Below are positions 17,861 through 25,830 of a stretch of 64,000 bases of DNA, piece after piece. A model generated the notes under the pieces. That model saw only the letters and a list, made by a program, of their open reading frames with translations, did not search any database and was not told the origin of the DNA. Made by a program: the position numbers and the translations under genes. The stretch spans positions 57,168 through 121,167 of the forward strand of contig DLHO01000011.1 of assembly GCA_002483265.1 (NCBI GenBank), written 5' to 3'. The DNA is from Flavobacteriales bacterium UBA7666. Its GTDB lineage: Bacteria > Bacteroidota > Bacteroidia > Flavobacteriales_D > Crocinitomicaceae. Each line of letters begins with the position of its first letter. Position 1 is the first letter of the stretch.

Positions 17861-18267
17861 GAGCCGCAATATTTCGAAAGTTTCATTTCAATGCAGCGCA
17901 TCGGCTGCATAATGAGCAATGGTCAGATGAAAAGAACAAGGAGGTTTTCGGGAAGTGTAACAACCCAAATTATCACGGACACAATTATGAATTGATCGTG
18001 AAAATAACAGGAGAAGTCAACCTTGAAACAGGATATGTAATAGACACAAAAATCCTGAAAGATTGGGTTGAAAAGGATGTCATCGAACAATTTGATCACA
18101 AAAATCTCAATCTGGACACAAAAGCATTCTCGAAACTGAATCCGACCGTTGAGCATATTGCAGCAGTTATTTATGAAATCCTTCAACCGCGAATAGAAAC
18201 AGATAAAAAGTTAACAATCATATTATATGAAACAGAACGGAACTACGTCGAGTACAGTGGAGAATGA
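17857..18267 (+). CDS. 6-pyruvoyl-tetrahydropterin synthase / QueD family
   Basis: 136 residues, full-length T-fold protein. Zinc ligands are visible in FHFNAAHRLH and in the HGHNY motif; the catalytic Cys is in GKCNNPNYHGHNY. Late residues DHKNLNLD and PTVEHIAAVIYEIL are also typical. It converts 7,8-dihydroneopterin triphosphate (GTP cyclohydrolase I product) to 6-pyruvoyl- or 6-carboxy-tetrahydropterin. No queC or queE is present here and folE follows, so a tetrahydropterin cofactor route is more likely than queuosine, but this is inference. Confidence 0.9.
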   Translation: MRAAIFRKFHFNAAHRLHNEQWSDEKNKEVFGKCNNPNYHGHNYELIVKITGEVNLETGYVIDTKILKDWVEKDVIEQFDHKNLNLDTKAFSKLNPTVEHIAAVIYEILQPRIETDKKLTIILYETERNYVEYSGE

Positions 18268-18919
18268 TACTATTCTTCTTGAAGACGAACTAGGAGAAAA
18301 TCATATCGGAACATCTCTTGAAACACCGATACGACCCGATGCGTTTGATTTAAGCGATACAGAGAAGATTGCTATCATTTCCGAGCATTTCAGGGAAATA
18401 ATGCTCACACTTGGTCTTGATCTGAAGGACGACAGTTTGAATGGAACACCTTCGCGGGTAGCGCAAATGTATGTCAAAGAGATTTTTAGCGGACTGAATC
18501 CTTCCAATAAACCAACTATTGCACTTTTTGAAAATAAGTACAAATACAGTCAAATGCTAGTGGAAAAGAATATCGTTCTGTATTCGAACTGTGAACACCA
18601 CTTTGTTCCAATTATTGGAAAAGCGCATATTGGTTATATTTCTTCGGGAAAAGTGATTGGATTATCCAAACTAAACAGGATTGTACAGTATTTTTCGCAA
18701 AGACCACAGGTACAGGAGCGTTTGACTATACAAATAGCAAACGAATTAAAAATGATCTTAAAAACGGAAAGTGTGGCTGTGGTAATTGATGCAACTCATT
18801 TGTGCGTTTCTTCGCGTGGTGTCAAGGATATTTCCAGTAGTACTATAACTGCTGAATATTCGGGTGAATTCCTTGATCCTACAAGAAAAGAGGAGTTTGT
18901 GAGATACATGACATCTTGA
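18227..18919 (+). CDS. folE: GTP cyclohydrolase I
   Basis: 230 residues. Zinc ligands are visible: Cys and His in SNCEHHFVP and the second Cys in THLCVSSRGV. The catalytic/GTP-binding segment HIGYISSGKVIGLSKLNRIV and the RPQVQERLT motif are intact. It makes 7,8-dihydroneopterin triphosphate from GTP. The chosen ATG overlaps the end of the PTPS-type gene by 41 bp; a later start is possible because the first 30 residues are not conserved in the family. A terminator follows at 18941. Confidence 0.93.
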   Translation: MKQNGTTSSTVENDTILLEDELGENHIGTSLETPIRPDAFDLSDTEKIAIISEHFREIMLTLGLDLKDDSLNGTPSRVAQMYVKEIFSGLNPSNKPTIALFENKYKYSQMLVEKNIVLYSNCEHHFVPIIGKAHIGYISSGKVIGLSKLNRIVQYFSQRPQVQERLTIQIANELKMILKTESVAVVIDATHLCVSSRGVKDISSSTITAEYSGEFLDPTRKEEFVRYMTS

Positions 18920-18940
18920 TAATAGTTTTGAGTTACATAC

Positions 18941-18980
18941 AAAAAGGGAGGTGAAATCATTTGATTAAACCTCCTTTTCC
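18941..18980 (+). terminator. Terminator of the pterin operon
   Basis: GGGAGGT (18946-18952) pairs with ACCTCC plus the T-run (18969-18978), preceded by an A-run, 22 bp after the folE stop. Confidence 0.65.
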
Positions 18981-18981
18981 A

Positions 18982-19191
18982 TTATTGCAAATTGTCTAAC
19001 GTTTCTAGTTGCAATACACGCTCCAAATCTTCTATCAAAAAGTTAGAAGTTTCCCCGCAAGAGTTCATGAAAAAGATGTATTCTAAGTTAGCATAACGGG
19101 ATTCTATGTATGGGCTGAACCGATAAGGATATGTAATCCCTCCTTTCGTGTACCTCATTCTAACCAAACCTTCTACTATGCTTTTTTCTTT
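18982..19191 (-). pseudogene. Decayed gene 3' end, copy 2 of 3 (longest)
   Basis: The minus-strand frame after a TGA at 19194-19192 reads KEKSIVEGLVRMRYTKGG, ITYPYRFSPYIESRYANLEY, IFFMNSCGETSNFLIEDLER and VLQLETLDNLQ, then a stop at 18982. An internal ATG at 19158 or TTG at 19167 could start a small protein, but no ribosome site is evident. The other two copies (15821-15934, 26477-26552) match only its last 25-35 codons, so it is best read as a gene 3' end. Confidence 0.6.
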
Positions 19192-19257
19192 TCAGGGATG
19201 AGTATGAGTTTTGAGCACGGAACAGTGCTTGAAGCCTAAACCGAGTTACATTATTTT

Positions 19258-19329
19258 AATTCCACATTAGCAAATTTGGTTTGTTTTCAAATCGTACAAT
19301 GCTCACAGGAAACCTCAAAAGAGTGAATT
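19258..19329. repeat. Folded element A4 (weaker member)
   Basis: AATTC (19258-19262) pairs with GAATT (19325-19329) and GGTTT (19278-19282) with AAACC (19310-19314). The CACATT (19263-19268) / AAAGAG (19318-19323) loop is kept, though with extra unpaired bases on the left. It lies upstream of the Rrf2 gene; the rest of 19192-19350 is non-coding. Confidence 0.45.
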
Positions 19330-19350
19330 ATTTCTCCATTAAAATATTAG

Positions 19351-19390
19351 TGGACATTGTCATCCATTATTGAATTAATACTTATATTTG
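19351..19390 (+). promoter_or_regulatory. Promoter and NsrR-like operator upstream of the rrf2 gene
   Basis: TGGACATTGTCATCCA (19351-19366) is an imperfect dyad (TGGA..TCCA) that recurs as TGGACAATTTTATCCA before the oxidase gene. It overlaps a possible -33 TTG (19357-19359). TATATTTG (19383-19390) fits the -7 consensus TAnnTTTG, 19 bp before the ATG. Negative autoregulation by the Rrf2 protein is inferred. Confidence 0.65.
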
Positions 19391-19409
19391 CTCAGTAAAA
19401 AGTAAAGAA

Positions 19410-19844
19410 ATGTTTTCAAAAGCTTGTGAATATGGCATTAGAGCATCAATCTTCATTGCTGAGCAATCGCTTATAGACAGAAAAGTGAGTTTAAAGGACG
19501 TTGCAGAAGCGATAGATTCGCCTGCAGCCTATACTTCCAAAATTTTACAAAAATTATCACGCAATAACATTATTAACTCTGATAAAGGTCCTACCGGTGG
19601 CTTCTCAATGGGTAAAAAGGAACTTGAAAAAGTTAAACTCGGTTCAATTGTATTCGCTATTGATGGAGAAAGTATTTACAATGGTTGTGGTTTAGGACTA
19701 AAAAAGTGTAATGAAAAAATGCCTTGTCCCGTACACAATCAATTTAAGATGATAAGAGATCAACTTAAAAAGATGCTTGAAACAACAACAGTTCTGTCGT
19801 TGGCAGTGGACTACGAAAAGGGATTTTCCTTTTTGAAACGATAA
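19410..19844 (+). CDS. Rrf2-family regulator, NsrR-like
   Basis: 144 residues. A winged HTH lies at about 1-75 (FSKACEYGIRASIFIAEQS.. KVSLKDVAEAIDSPAAYTSKILQKLSRNNII). It carries three Cys in the iron-sulfur-binding loop, C-x6-C-x5-C (CGLGLKKCNEKMPC, about 97-110), close to the NsrR/IscR pattern. NsrR-type proteins carry an NO-sensitive Fe-S cluster. The downstream genes (truncated haemoglobin, RIC, hemerythrin) fit an NO-response regulon. Two copies of a shared dyad sit in front of this gene and the next one. Confidence 0.88.
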   Translation: MFSKACEYGIRASIFIAEQSLIDRKVSLKDVAEAIDSPAAYTSKILQKLSRNNIINSDKGPTGGFSMGKKELEKVKLGSIVFAIDGESIYNGCGLGLKKCNEKMPCPVHNQFKMIRDQLKKMLETTTVLSLAVDYEKGFSFLKR

Positions 19845-19863
19845 AAAAAATTTAATCAAATAG

Positions 19864-19879
19864 TGGACAATTTTATCCA
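19864..19879 (+). promoter_or_regulatory. Second NsrR-like operator copy before the oxidase gene
   Basis: TGGACAATTTTATCCA differs from the upstream site 19351-19366 only in the central bases and lies 12 bp before the oxidase ATG, in the 47-bp gap after rrf2. The preceding bases TAG are also shared. Confidence 0.65.
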
Positions 19880-19891
19880 ATATAAATAAAA

Positions 19892-21643
19892 ATGGGAACA
19901 AAAAATATATTTAACGAATGGGGAATTATTATAACCCTATTGCTCATTGCCCTACCGATAATTGTGGCTTCTATTTTGGCAATTGTTAAGGCTAAGGCCA
20001 TTATCAAAAATTACCTCGAAAAAAAAGAACAGGAGAGGTTCAATAATTATGTAAAGGACTTAACTCCCATAGAAGTTGAAAAACTAGAACAAAGAAAAAG
20101 AGCACTTGAATTTGCCTTGTCAAATAATGAATTATCAGGGAAAACTCAACCTGTTGATAATAAAGGTTTAATTGATAATATTAGTACGGTTGAAACGCTT
20201 CGGTTTATTGAACAAAAGAAAAAAAGTCAACCACGTCCTTATATTGAACCTGAACTCTCCAAACTCATTATATGGTATTTAGGCTGTGCAACATTTTGGT
20301 TGCTATTTGGAACTACCGTAGGAGAATATTTAGGGATAAAATTTGTTGCTCCTGATGTTGATCATTACAGTTGGTTGAGTTTTGGAAGATTACGTCCCGT
20401 GCATACTAATGCTGTTTTTTGGGGATGGGCATCCCTGGCAATGATGGGCTTGGCTTACTATGTAATACCAAGAGTGAGTAATGTGCCAATAGCAAGTATA
20501 AGAACAGGATATCGTTCTCTTATACTAATTAATGTTTCCGTGGTATTGGGAAGTTTGTTTTTAATGGCTGGCATAAACAATGGAGGTGGCGAATACAGAG
20601 AATATATTTGGCCCGTAATGGCCTTGTTTGGTATTGGAGTCTTCATTTCTTTAAGAAACTTTTTCAAAACCATTGCCAAAAGAACAACCAAAGAAATTTA
20701 TGTCTCTAACTGGTACATTATTTCAGCAATGATGTTTTTGCTGGTAATAGCAGTTGTTGCCTATTGGCCAAGCTGGCAAACTGGTCTGGGTGAAACCGTT
20801 GTGCAAGGCTATTATATGCACCAAGGTGTGGGAATGTGGTTTATGCTTTTCAATCTTGGATTGATGTATTATTTTTTACCACAGCAATTAAACAAGCCTA
20901 TATATTCTTATAGCTTGGGTATTTTGGCGTTTTGGGCTCAAATTCTTTTCTATACTTTAATTGGGACGCATCACTTTATTTTCAGCGCCATTCCCTGGTG
21001 GTTGCAAACAGTAGCAATTGTAGGGAGTGCAGGAATGATAATACCGGTTGTTGCAGGAACAACAAATTTCTTGATGACTTTTAAGGGGTCGTGGCATAAA
21101 CTCTCTGGTAGTTACACGCTTCCGTTCTATTTGATTGGGATCATATTTTATTTCACAGGTTCATTACAAGGAACAGCCGAAGCCTTTCGCTTCACCAATC
21201 TTGTTTGGCATTTTACAGATTTTACCGTGGCACATTCACACTTAACAATGTATGGTATTATCTGTTTTATGTTGTGGGGATTTATTTACACCATAGTCCC
21301 AAGACTTACTGGTAAAGAACCGCCACAAATAACCGTTGGAGCTCATTTTTGGTTGGCATTAATTGGCTTACTGTTTTACACATTTCCATTAATGTATGGC
21401 TCAACGCTAAGGGGGTTGATGTGGATGGAAGGTACAAAATCATTTATTGAAAGTGTCGAACTGATGGCTCCTTATTGGCTATGGCGTGCTATTGGTGGTT
21501 CATTAATGTGGCTTTCCCATATTTTGTTTGCCTATAACTTCTATGTGATGGTGAAACGAAAAGATAAAATAACAGTACCGACATCACCAATCGATATTTT
21601 AAAGGCGAAACAAGAATTGGATACACAAGCACAAACTAATTAA
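19892..21643 (+). CDS. cbb3-type haem-copper oxidase subunit I (CcoN-like), possibly NO-linked
   Basis: 583 residues, longer than usual because of an N-terminal extra TM helix plus a charged linker (1-110). The core has about 12 TM helices. The low-spin haem His is in RPVHTNAVFWGW. CuB ligands are the His in YYMHQGVGMWF and the HH pair in YTLIGTHHFIF, with the Tyr six residues before the pair as in cbb3 O2 reductases. Haem ligands are in TDFTVAHSHLTMYG. It heads an operon with an NsrR-like regulator and NO-defence genes, so it may be an O2 reductase spared from NO stress, or an NO reductase variant. The retained Tyr favours O2 chemistry. Confidence 0.85.
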   Translation: MGTKNIFNEWGIIITLLLIALPIIVASILAIVKAKAIIKNYLEKKEQERFNNYVKDLTPIEVEKLEQRKRALEFALSNNELSGKTQPVDNKGLIDNISTVETLRFIEQKKKSQPRPYIEPELSKLIIWYLGCATFWLLFGTTVGEYLGIKFVAPDVDHYSWLSFGRLRPVHTNAVFWGWASLAMMGLAYYVIPRVSNVPIASIRTGYRSLILINVSVVLGSLFLMAGINNGGGEYREYIWPVMALFGIGVFISLRNFFKTIAKRTTKEIYVSNWYIISAMMFLLVIAVVAYWPSWQTGLGETVVQGYYMHQGVGMWFMLFNLGLMYYFLPQQLNKPIYSYSLGILAFWAQILFYTLIGTHHFIFSAIPWWLQTVAIVGSAGMIIPVVAGTTNFLMTFKGSWHKLSGSYTLPFYLIGIIFYFTGSLQGTAEAFRFTNLVWHFTDFTVAHSHLTMYGIICFMLWGFIYTIVPRLTGKEPPQITVGAHFWLALIGLLFYTFPLMYGSTLRGLMWMEGTKSFIESVELMAPYWLWRAIGGSLMWLSHILFAYNFYVMVKRKDKITVPTSPIDILKAKQELDTQAQTN

Positions 21644-21653
21644 TATATACGAA

Positions 21654-22661
21654 ATGGAATTTTTCGATAATCATAAAAAATTATTCAGAACGGCATTAGG
21701 TCTCTTTGTTGGGTTGACGTTAATTGTAGCAATTCGTCCTGCAATCAATAATCAGAAGAATAATGCTCCACTACCCAATTACGAACCACTAAGTGAACAA
21801 GCCTACTTGGGCAAAAAAAGTTTTATTGCCAACGGTTGTGTCGCCTGCCATACCCAACAAGTTCGAAATGTGGACATGGATAAAATATGGGGTAACAGAC
21901 CCGGTATTGCTGCTGATTATGCTGGCATTACAAGAACGGATTTTTGGCGAAACACCGCCACATTAATGGGAACTGAAAGAACAGGCCCCGATTTGACCAA
22001 TATCGGGGCACGACAACCAAGTATGGCATGGAATTTATTGCACCTCTATCAACCAAGAGCAGTGGTAGGAAAATCCATAATGCCTGCCTATCCATGGCTG
22101 TTCCAGATTAAAAATAAAGTAGGTAAGAATGAAGTGGAAGTAGTTGTACCTGATGCATACAGAAAAGGGATCAATGGAAAAATAATTGCGAGCCAGGAAG
22201 CACTCAACTTAGTGGCATACATTCAAAGTCTTAAACAAACACCATTGCCTAATGGAAAGGCCCCAATGGAATTTTTGTACAAGAAAAAGGAAGCGCCGAC
22301 AGGTAAAAAAGGAAGCACGTTAAACCTCCCTGATGGTAAATTATTGTACACTAACAATTGTATGAGTTGTCATCAAGCCAACGGTGAAGGATTAAAAGGC
22401 GCGTTTCCTCCATTAAAAGGAAGTCCCATTGTGTTAGGTGATAATCTTGAGTTGTACGTGAATATTATAATGTTGGGATACGACCCAAGACCAGAATATG
22501 CCACAATGAACGCCGTTGGGACAGATAATAACCTAACACCTGAAGAAGTAACAGCCATTATCAATCACGAAAGAACAAGTTGGGGAAACAATGCAAAAAA
22601 GGTAACAACTGAAGAAGTGAAAAAAATAATGGATTTTATAAAAATAACAACTAAAAAATAG
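21654..22661 (+). CDS. CcoO-like cytochrome c fused to a second cytochrome c domain
   Basis: 335 residues. An N-terminal membrane anchor (about 10-30) precedes a CcoO-type mono-haem domain (GCVACHTQQVRN, about 60-71; distal Met region ...SIMPAYPWLF). A second class-I cytochrome c domain (NCMSCHQANGEG, about 238; Met axial ligand probably in YATMNAVG) is C-terminal. Normally CcoO and CcoP are separate; here one protein appears to combine the CcoO role with a CcoP-like electron entry haem. It starts 10 bp after the oxidase gene. Confidence 0.88.
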   Translation: MEFFDNHKKLFRTALGLFVGLTLIVAIRPAINNQKNNAPLPNYEPLSEQAYLGKKSFIANGCVACHTQQVRNVDMDKIWGNRPGIAADYAGITRTDFWRNTATLMGTERTGPDLTNIGARQPSMAWNLLHLYQPRAVVGKSIMPAYPWLFQIKNKVGKNEVEVVVPDAYRKGINGKIIASQEALNLVAYIQSLKQTPLPNGKAPMEFLYKKKEAPTGKKGSTLNLPDGKLLYTNNCMSCHQANGEGLKGAFPPLKGSPIVLGDNLELYVNIIMLGYDPRPEYATMNAVGTDNNLTPEEVTAIINHERTSWGNNAKKVTTEEVKKIMDFIKITTKK

Positions 22662-22665
22662 AGCA

Positions 22666-22926
22666 ATGAAAGTAACGTCATTTTTAACACTCTTAATTGT
22701 ATTGCTCTCACAAACCATTATGGCCTGTCCAGTATGCGAAAAACAGCAACCAAAAATCACACAAGGTTTAACCCATGGTGCAGGCCCACAAAGTAATTGG
22801 GATTGGGTAATAATAGCCGTCATTACAGTCATCGCGGTTTTAACCCTTATTTATTCAGTAAAATATTTGATTAAACCCGGAGAGAAGAATACCCAACACA
22901 TTAAACAATCAATCTTAAGTAATTAA
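22666..22926 (+). CDS. Small CPVC-motif membrane protein
   Basis: 86 residues: a signal or TM segment (about 3-19), then CPVCEKQQP at 21-29, then a second TM (about 46-66) and a charged tail. It is found directly after the cytochrome gene (4-bp gap). The CxxC could bind metal or act in oxidase assembly; there is no haem CxxCH. I do not recognise a family. Confidence 0.65.
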   Translation: MKVTSFLTLLIVLLSQTIMACPVCEKQQPKITQGLTHGAGPQSNWDWVIIAVITVIAVLTLIYSVKYLIKPGEKNTQHIKQSILSN

Positions 22927-22930
22927 TGAT

Positions 22931-23335
22931 ATGCAAGAAGATAAAAGTAAAATAATACTCTTTGTAGATGATGGTTTAGACCCAATTGCAGAATTAGTTG
23001 CACCCGTGCAATTTGAACTAGATACAAGAAAATTAACCGATGGTGAGCACACTTTGAAAATCGTCAGCAAATCGCCAACAGGTCGAGAAGGAATTCGCAA
23101 GATTAAATTTATTGTTCGCAATGGGCCCGCTATTTCAATCGAAGGAATCAGCGAAAACAGCGTTGTTGATGGCACGGTTCCATTAATGATAAACGCTTAC
23201 GATAAAGGCAATCAGAAGAAATTTATTATTGAAGGAAGTGAAACACCGCAAAGCGTACCTAATTGGTTGTGGATATTGCTAATTGCTTTTTTGGGATGGG
23301 CAGCCTTTTATTTGATTACAAATTTTAGTTTATAA
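22931..23335 (+). CDS. Membrane-anchored beta-sandwich protein of the oxidase operon
   Basis: 134 residues: an Ig-like/beta region (about 5-105; VAPVQFELDTRKLTDGEHTLKIVSKSPTGREG) followed by one C-terminal TM helix (about 112-131, VPNWLWILLIAFLGWAAFYL). No signal peptide, so topology is unusual: either tail-anchored, or the domain is cytoplasmic. Its position between cytochrome and haemoglobin genes suggests an oxidase accessory subunit. Confidence 0.65.
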   Translation: MQEDKSKIILFVDDGLDPIAELVAPVQFELDTRKLTDGEHTLKIVSKSPTGREGIRKIKFIVRNGPAISIEGISENSVVDGTVPLMINAYDKGNQKKFIIEGSETPQSVPNWLWILLIAFLGWAAFYLITNFSL

Positions 23336-23339
23336 TGGA

Positions 23340-23735
23340 ATGGCAATAAAGAACGATATAAAAAATATCAACGACATCAAATTAATGGTGGATACTTTCT
23401 ATGGAAAAATTCGCAAAGACGAAAAGTTAAAAGATATTTTCAACAATAAAATTGAAGACCATTGGACAGCACACCTGGAAAAGATGTATCGTTTTTGGCA
23501 AACTGTTTTGTTGAACGAACATACTTATTTCGGTAGTCCCTTTCTTCCTCATGCCAAACTTCCTGTAGATGCTACCCATTTTGAACAATGGTTACACATT
23601 TTCAATGAAACAGTAGATTCCCTGTTTGAAGGCGAAAAAGCTACAAGAGCCAAGTGGCAAGGACAGAGGATGGCAGAAATGTTCCATTCCAAAATTGAAT
23701 ACTACAGAAATAACTCTGCAACACCATTGATATGA
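23340..23735 (+). CDS. Group III truncated haemoglobin
   Basis: 131 residues with the truncated 2-on-2 globin pattern: DIKLMVDTFYGKIRKDEKLKDIF, then HWTAHLEKMYRFWQTVLL, then HAKLPVDATHFEQWLHIF, where the H of HFEQW is the expected proximal F8 His region. Group III members (Campylobacter Ctb type) are haem proteins tied to O2/NO handling. It overlaps the next gene by 4 bp within the NsrR-like operon. NO detoxification is inferred from the neighbours. Confidence 0.88.
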   Translation: MAIKNDIKNINDIKLMVDTFYGKIRKDEKLKDIFNNKIEDHWTAHLEKMYRFWQTVLLNEHTYFGSPFLPHAKLPVDATHFEQWLHIFNETVDSLFEGEKATRAKWQGQRMAEMFHSKIEYYRNNSATPLI

Positions 23736-24184
23736 TTATTGTGAAAATGCCCATAGCTGTAGCTGTCATCGCAACCTTTCTTTGGATTGGATTTGTTTGC
23801 GCCATTAGCTTTATGGAAGCCTGGCTTAAATTTCGCGCACCCGGAATTACATTGCCATTGGGTTTAGGTATTGGACGATTGGTCTTTAACGCACTTAACA
23901 AAGTAGAATGGATTTTTGCCTTAGTTATCATCACCAATATAATTTGGTCAGGCTCCACCGAGCTTTGGAAATGGCAGAATCTATTTATTATTATTCCTTT
24001 TGCCCTGTTACTTATTCAAACTTTTTGGCTCTTACCCGCACTGGATGCGAGAGCAAGATTGTACATTCAAGGGCAAACCCCACCATCTTCCAACTTGCAT
24101 TTCTACTATGTTGGTATGGAGTTCATTAAAACAATATGCCTTTCCACTTTTGGGTTAGCACTTTTTAAAAACACAGCAATATGA
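23732..24184 (+). CDS. Four-helix membrane protein in the nitrosative-stress operon
   Basis: 150 residues, four TM helices (about 5-28, 50-70, 78-98, 122-143). A conserved-looking motif FVCAISFMEAWLKFRAPGI is near the N-terminus. It overlaps both neighbours by 4 bp. I do not recognise a named family; related small proteins occur near haem-copper oxidase and haemoglobin genes in Bacteroidota. It may be a haem- or quinone-associated membrane component (inference). Confidence 0.7.
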   Translation: MIIVKMPIAVAVIATFLWIGFVCAISFMEAWLKFRAPGITLPLGLGIGRLVFNALNKVEWIFALVIITNIIWSGSTELWKWQNLFIIIPFALLLIQTFWLLPALDARARLYIQGQTPPSSNLHFYYVGMEFIKTICLSTFGLALFKNTAI

Positions 24185-25089
24185 ATAAGGACAAATTAAT
24201 CAATGATATTGATGAAAAATATCAGGAATTAGGAGAAAACTCCGAAACTTACTTGAAAGGATTGCTACACGCCAAACCCATAAATTATTGGGATTATATA
24301 GAAGTGGACACACTCTTTTCCTTACAAAAGCCGAGAACTAATTTTAAAGATGAAGAAATCTTCATTATGTATCATCAGGTAACAGAATTATTTCTAAAAA
24401 TGATGGTTCACGAAATTAAACAACTCGTGTACGAACCTTTTGAAGAAAGCGTATGGATAGAAAAATTAAATCGCTTGAACAGATACACCAATATGCTCAT
24501 TGGTTCATTCGATGTAATGAAATACGGAATGGACTATGATGATTACAATACGTTTCGCAGCACCTTAACTCCTGCTAGCGGGTTTCAGTCAGTAACATTT
24601 CGTTTGATAGAGATTTATTGTACTCGTCTTGAAAATCTAATAAACGAAGAAGGTCGAAAAAGACTTTCAGACGTCCCTTCTACCGATGAATATTTTGAGC
24701 ATGTCTATTGGAAAGATGCAGGATTAAACAGGAAAACAGGTAAAAAATCGCTGACTCTCCGTCAATTTGAGGAAAAATATTTAGACCGGTTAATTGCTTT
24801 AGCAAACAAAACAAAGGGTAAGACAATAGAAGATCAGGTATTGAAAATGGGGAATTGCTCCGAAGCATTAAAAGCGAAACTGAAGGAGTTTGACTATTTA
24901 TACAATGTTGCCTGGCCGTTGGTTCATTTGGAAACAGCTCAACATTATCTCGATTTGAAAGGTGAAAGCAAAGCGGCTACAGGTGGAAGCGAATGGAAAA
25001 AGTACTTACATCCTAAGTTTCAACAGCGAAGATTTTTCCCAACACTCTGGAGTAACGAAGAAATAAACAATTGGGGGAATAAAATTTAA
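24181..25089 (+). CDS. Tryptophan 2,3-dioxygenase family protein
   Basis: 302 residues. The TDO signatures are present: FIMYHQVTELFLKMM (distal His), TPASGFQSVTFRLIE (substrate-contact Arg), the proximal haem His in WPLVHLETAQHYL, and the substrate loop ATGGSEWKKYL ending in FFPTLW. It opens the haem-dependent dioxygenation of Trp to N-formylkynurenine. Length and motifs match the flavobacterial form. Its place inside an NO-response operon, 4 bp overlapped with a membrane gene and 12 bp before the RIC gene, is unusual for a catabolic enzyme. Confidence 0.85.
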   Translation: MNKDKLINDIDEKYQELGENSETYLKGLLHAKPINYWDYIEVDTLFSLQKPRTNFKDEEIFIMYHQVTELFLKMMVHEIKQLVYEPFEESVWIEKLNRLNRYTNMLIGSFDVMKYGMDYDDYNTFRSTLTPASGFQSVTFRLIEIYCTRLENLINEEGRKRLSDVPSTDEYFEHVYWKDAGLNRKTGKKSLTLRQFEEKYLDRLIALANKTKGKTIEDQVLKMGNCSEALKAKLKEFDYLYNVAWPLVHLETAQHYLDLKGESKAATGGSEWKKYLHPKFQQRRFFPTLWSNEEINNWGNKI

Positions 25090-25101
25090 AAACACATCAT
25101 T

Positions 25102-25830
25102 ATGAATTTTCAAGAAAACAACATCATAGGAGAATTGGTAGCACAAGACTACCGCGCAGCAGCCGTTTTTAAAAAATATGGCATTGACTTTTGCTGTCAG
25201 GGAAACCGAACCATTGAAGACGCTTGCGTTGCTAAAAATTTAGACTCAAAATTGGTTGTAACAGATCTAAACTCCATTAATCAAGTATCCTCAGAGGGAA
25301 CAACCGACTATAAATCCTGGCCAATTGATTTATTGGCTGATTATATAGAGAAAAAGCATCATCGCTATGTGGAAGAAAAAACACAGGAAATAAAACCTTA
25401 TCTCGATAAGATATGTCGAGTTCACGGAGAACGTCATCCGGAATTGTTTGAAATCAATGAGCATTTTAATGCTGCCGCTGGTGAGTTGGCAACGCATATG
25501 AAAAAAGAAGAGCTTGTTTTGTTCCCTTTTGTAAGAAAAATGGCAAAAGCAAAACAAGAAAACACAGTACCGGATACACCTCACTTTGGTACTGTGGAAA
25601 ACCCTATTCAAATGATGATGAATGAACACACCACAGAAGGGGAAAGATTCAGAAAAATAGAAACACTAAGCAATAATTACACTCCACCACAAGATGCCTG
25701 CAACACCTATAGGGTAACTTTCGCATTGTTAAAAGAGTTCGAACAGGATCTACACCTACACATTCATTTGGAGAATAACATGCTGTTTCCTAAAGCTATT
25801 GAACTTGAAAAACAATTAACAAATGCCTGA
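25102..25830 (+). CDS. ric: Iron-sulfur cluster repair di-iron protein (ScdA/YtfE/RIC)
   Basis: 242 residues. The N-terminal ScdA_N (DUF542) domain has the motif YGIDFCCQGNRTIEDAC (about 25-41). The C-terminal hemerythrin-like four-helix domain has di-iron His/Glu ligands in KKHHRYVEE, HGERHPEL, KKEELVLFPF, NEHTTEGE and HIHLENNMLFP. It repairs nitrosatively or oxidatively damaged Fe-S clusters and releases NO. It overlaps the next hemerythrin gene by 8 bp. Confidence 0.95.
   Translation: MNFQENNIIGELVAQDYRAAAVFKKYGIDFCCQGNRTIEDACVAKNLDSKLVVTDLNSINQVSSEGTTDYKSWPIDLLADYIEKKHHRYVEEKTQEIKPYLDKICRVHGERHPELFEINEHFNAAAGELATHMKKEELVLFPFVRKMAKAKQENTVPDTPHFGTVENPIQMMMNEHTTEGERFRKIETLSNNYTPPQDACNTYRVTFALLKEFEQDLHLHIHLENNMLFPKAIELEKQLTNA

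Noticed and set aside
18982..19167. Intact 61-aa gene
   Set aside because: It needs a TTG start without a ribosome site, and its homologues nearby are plain 3'-end relics; treated as a decayed gene end.
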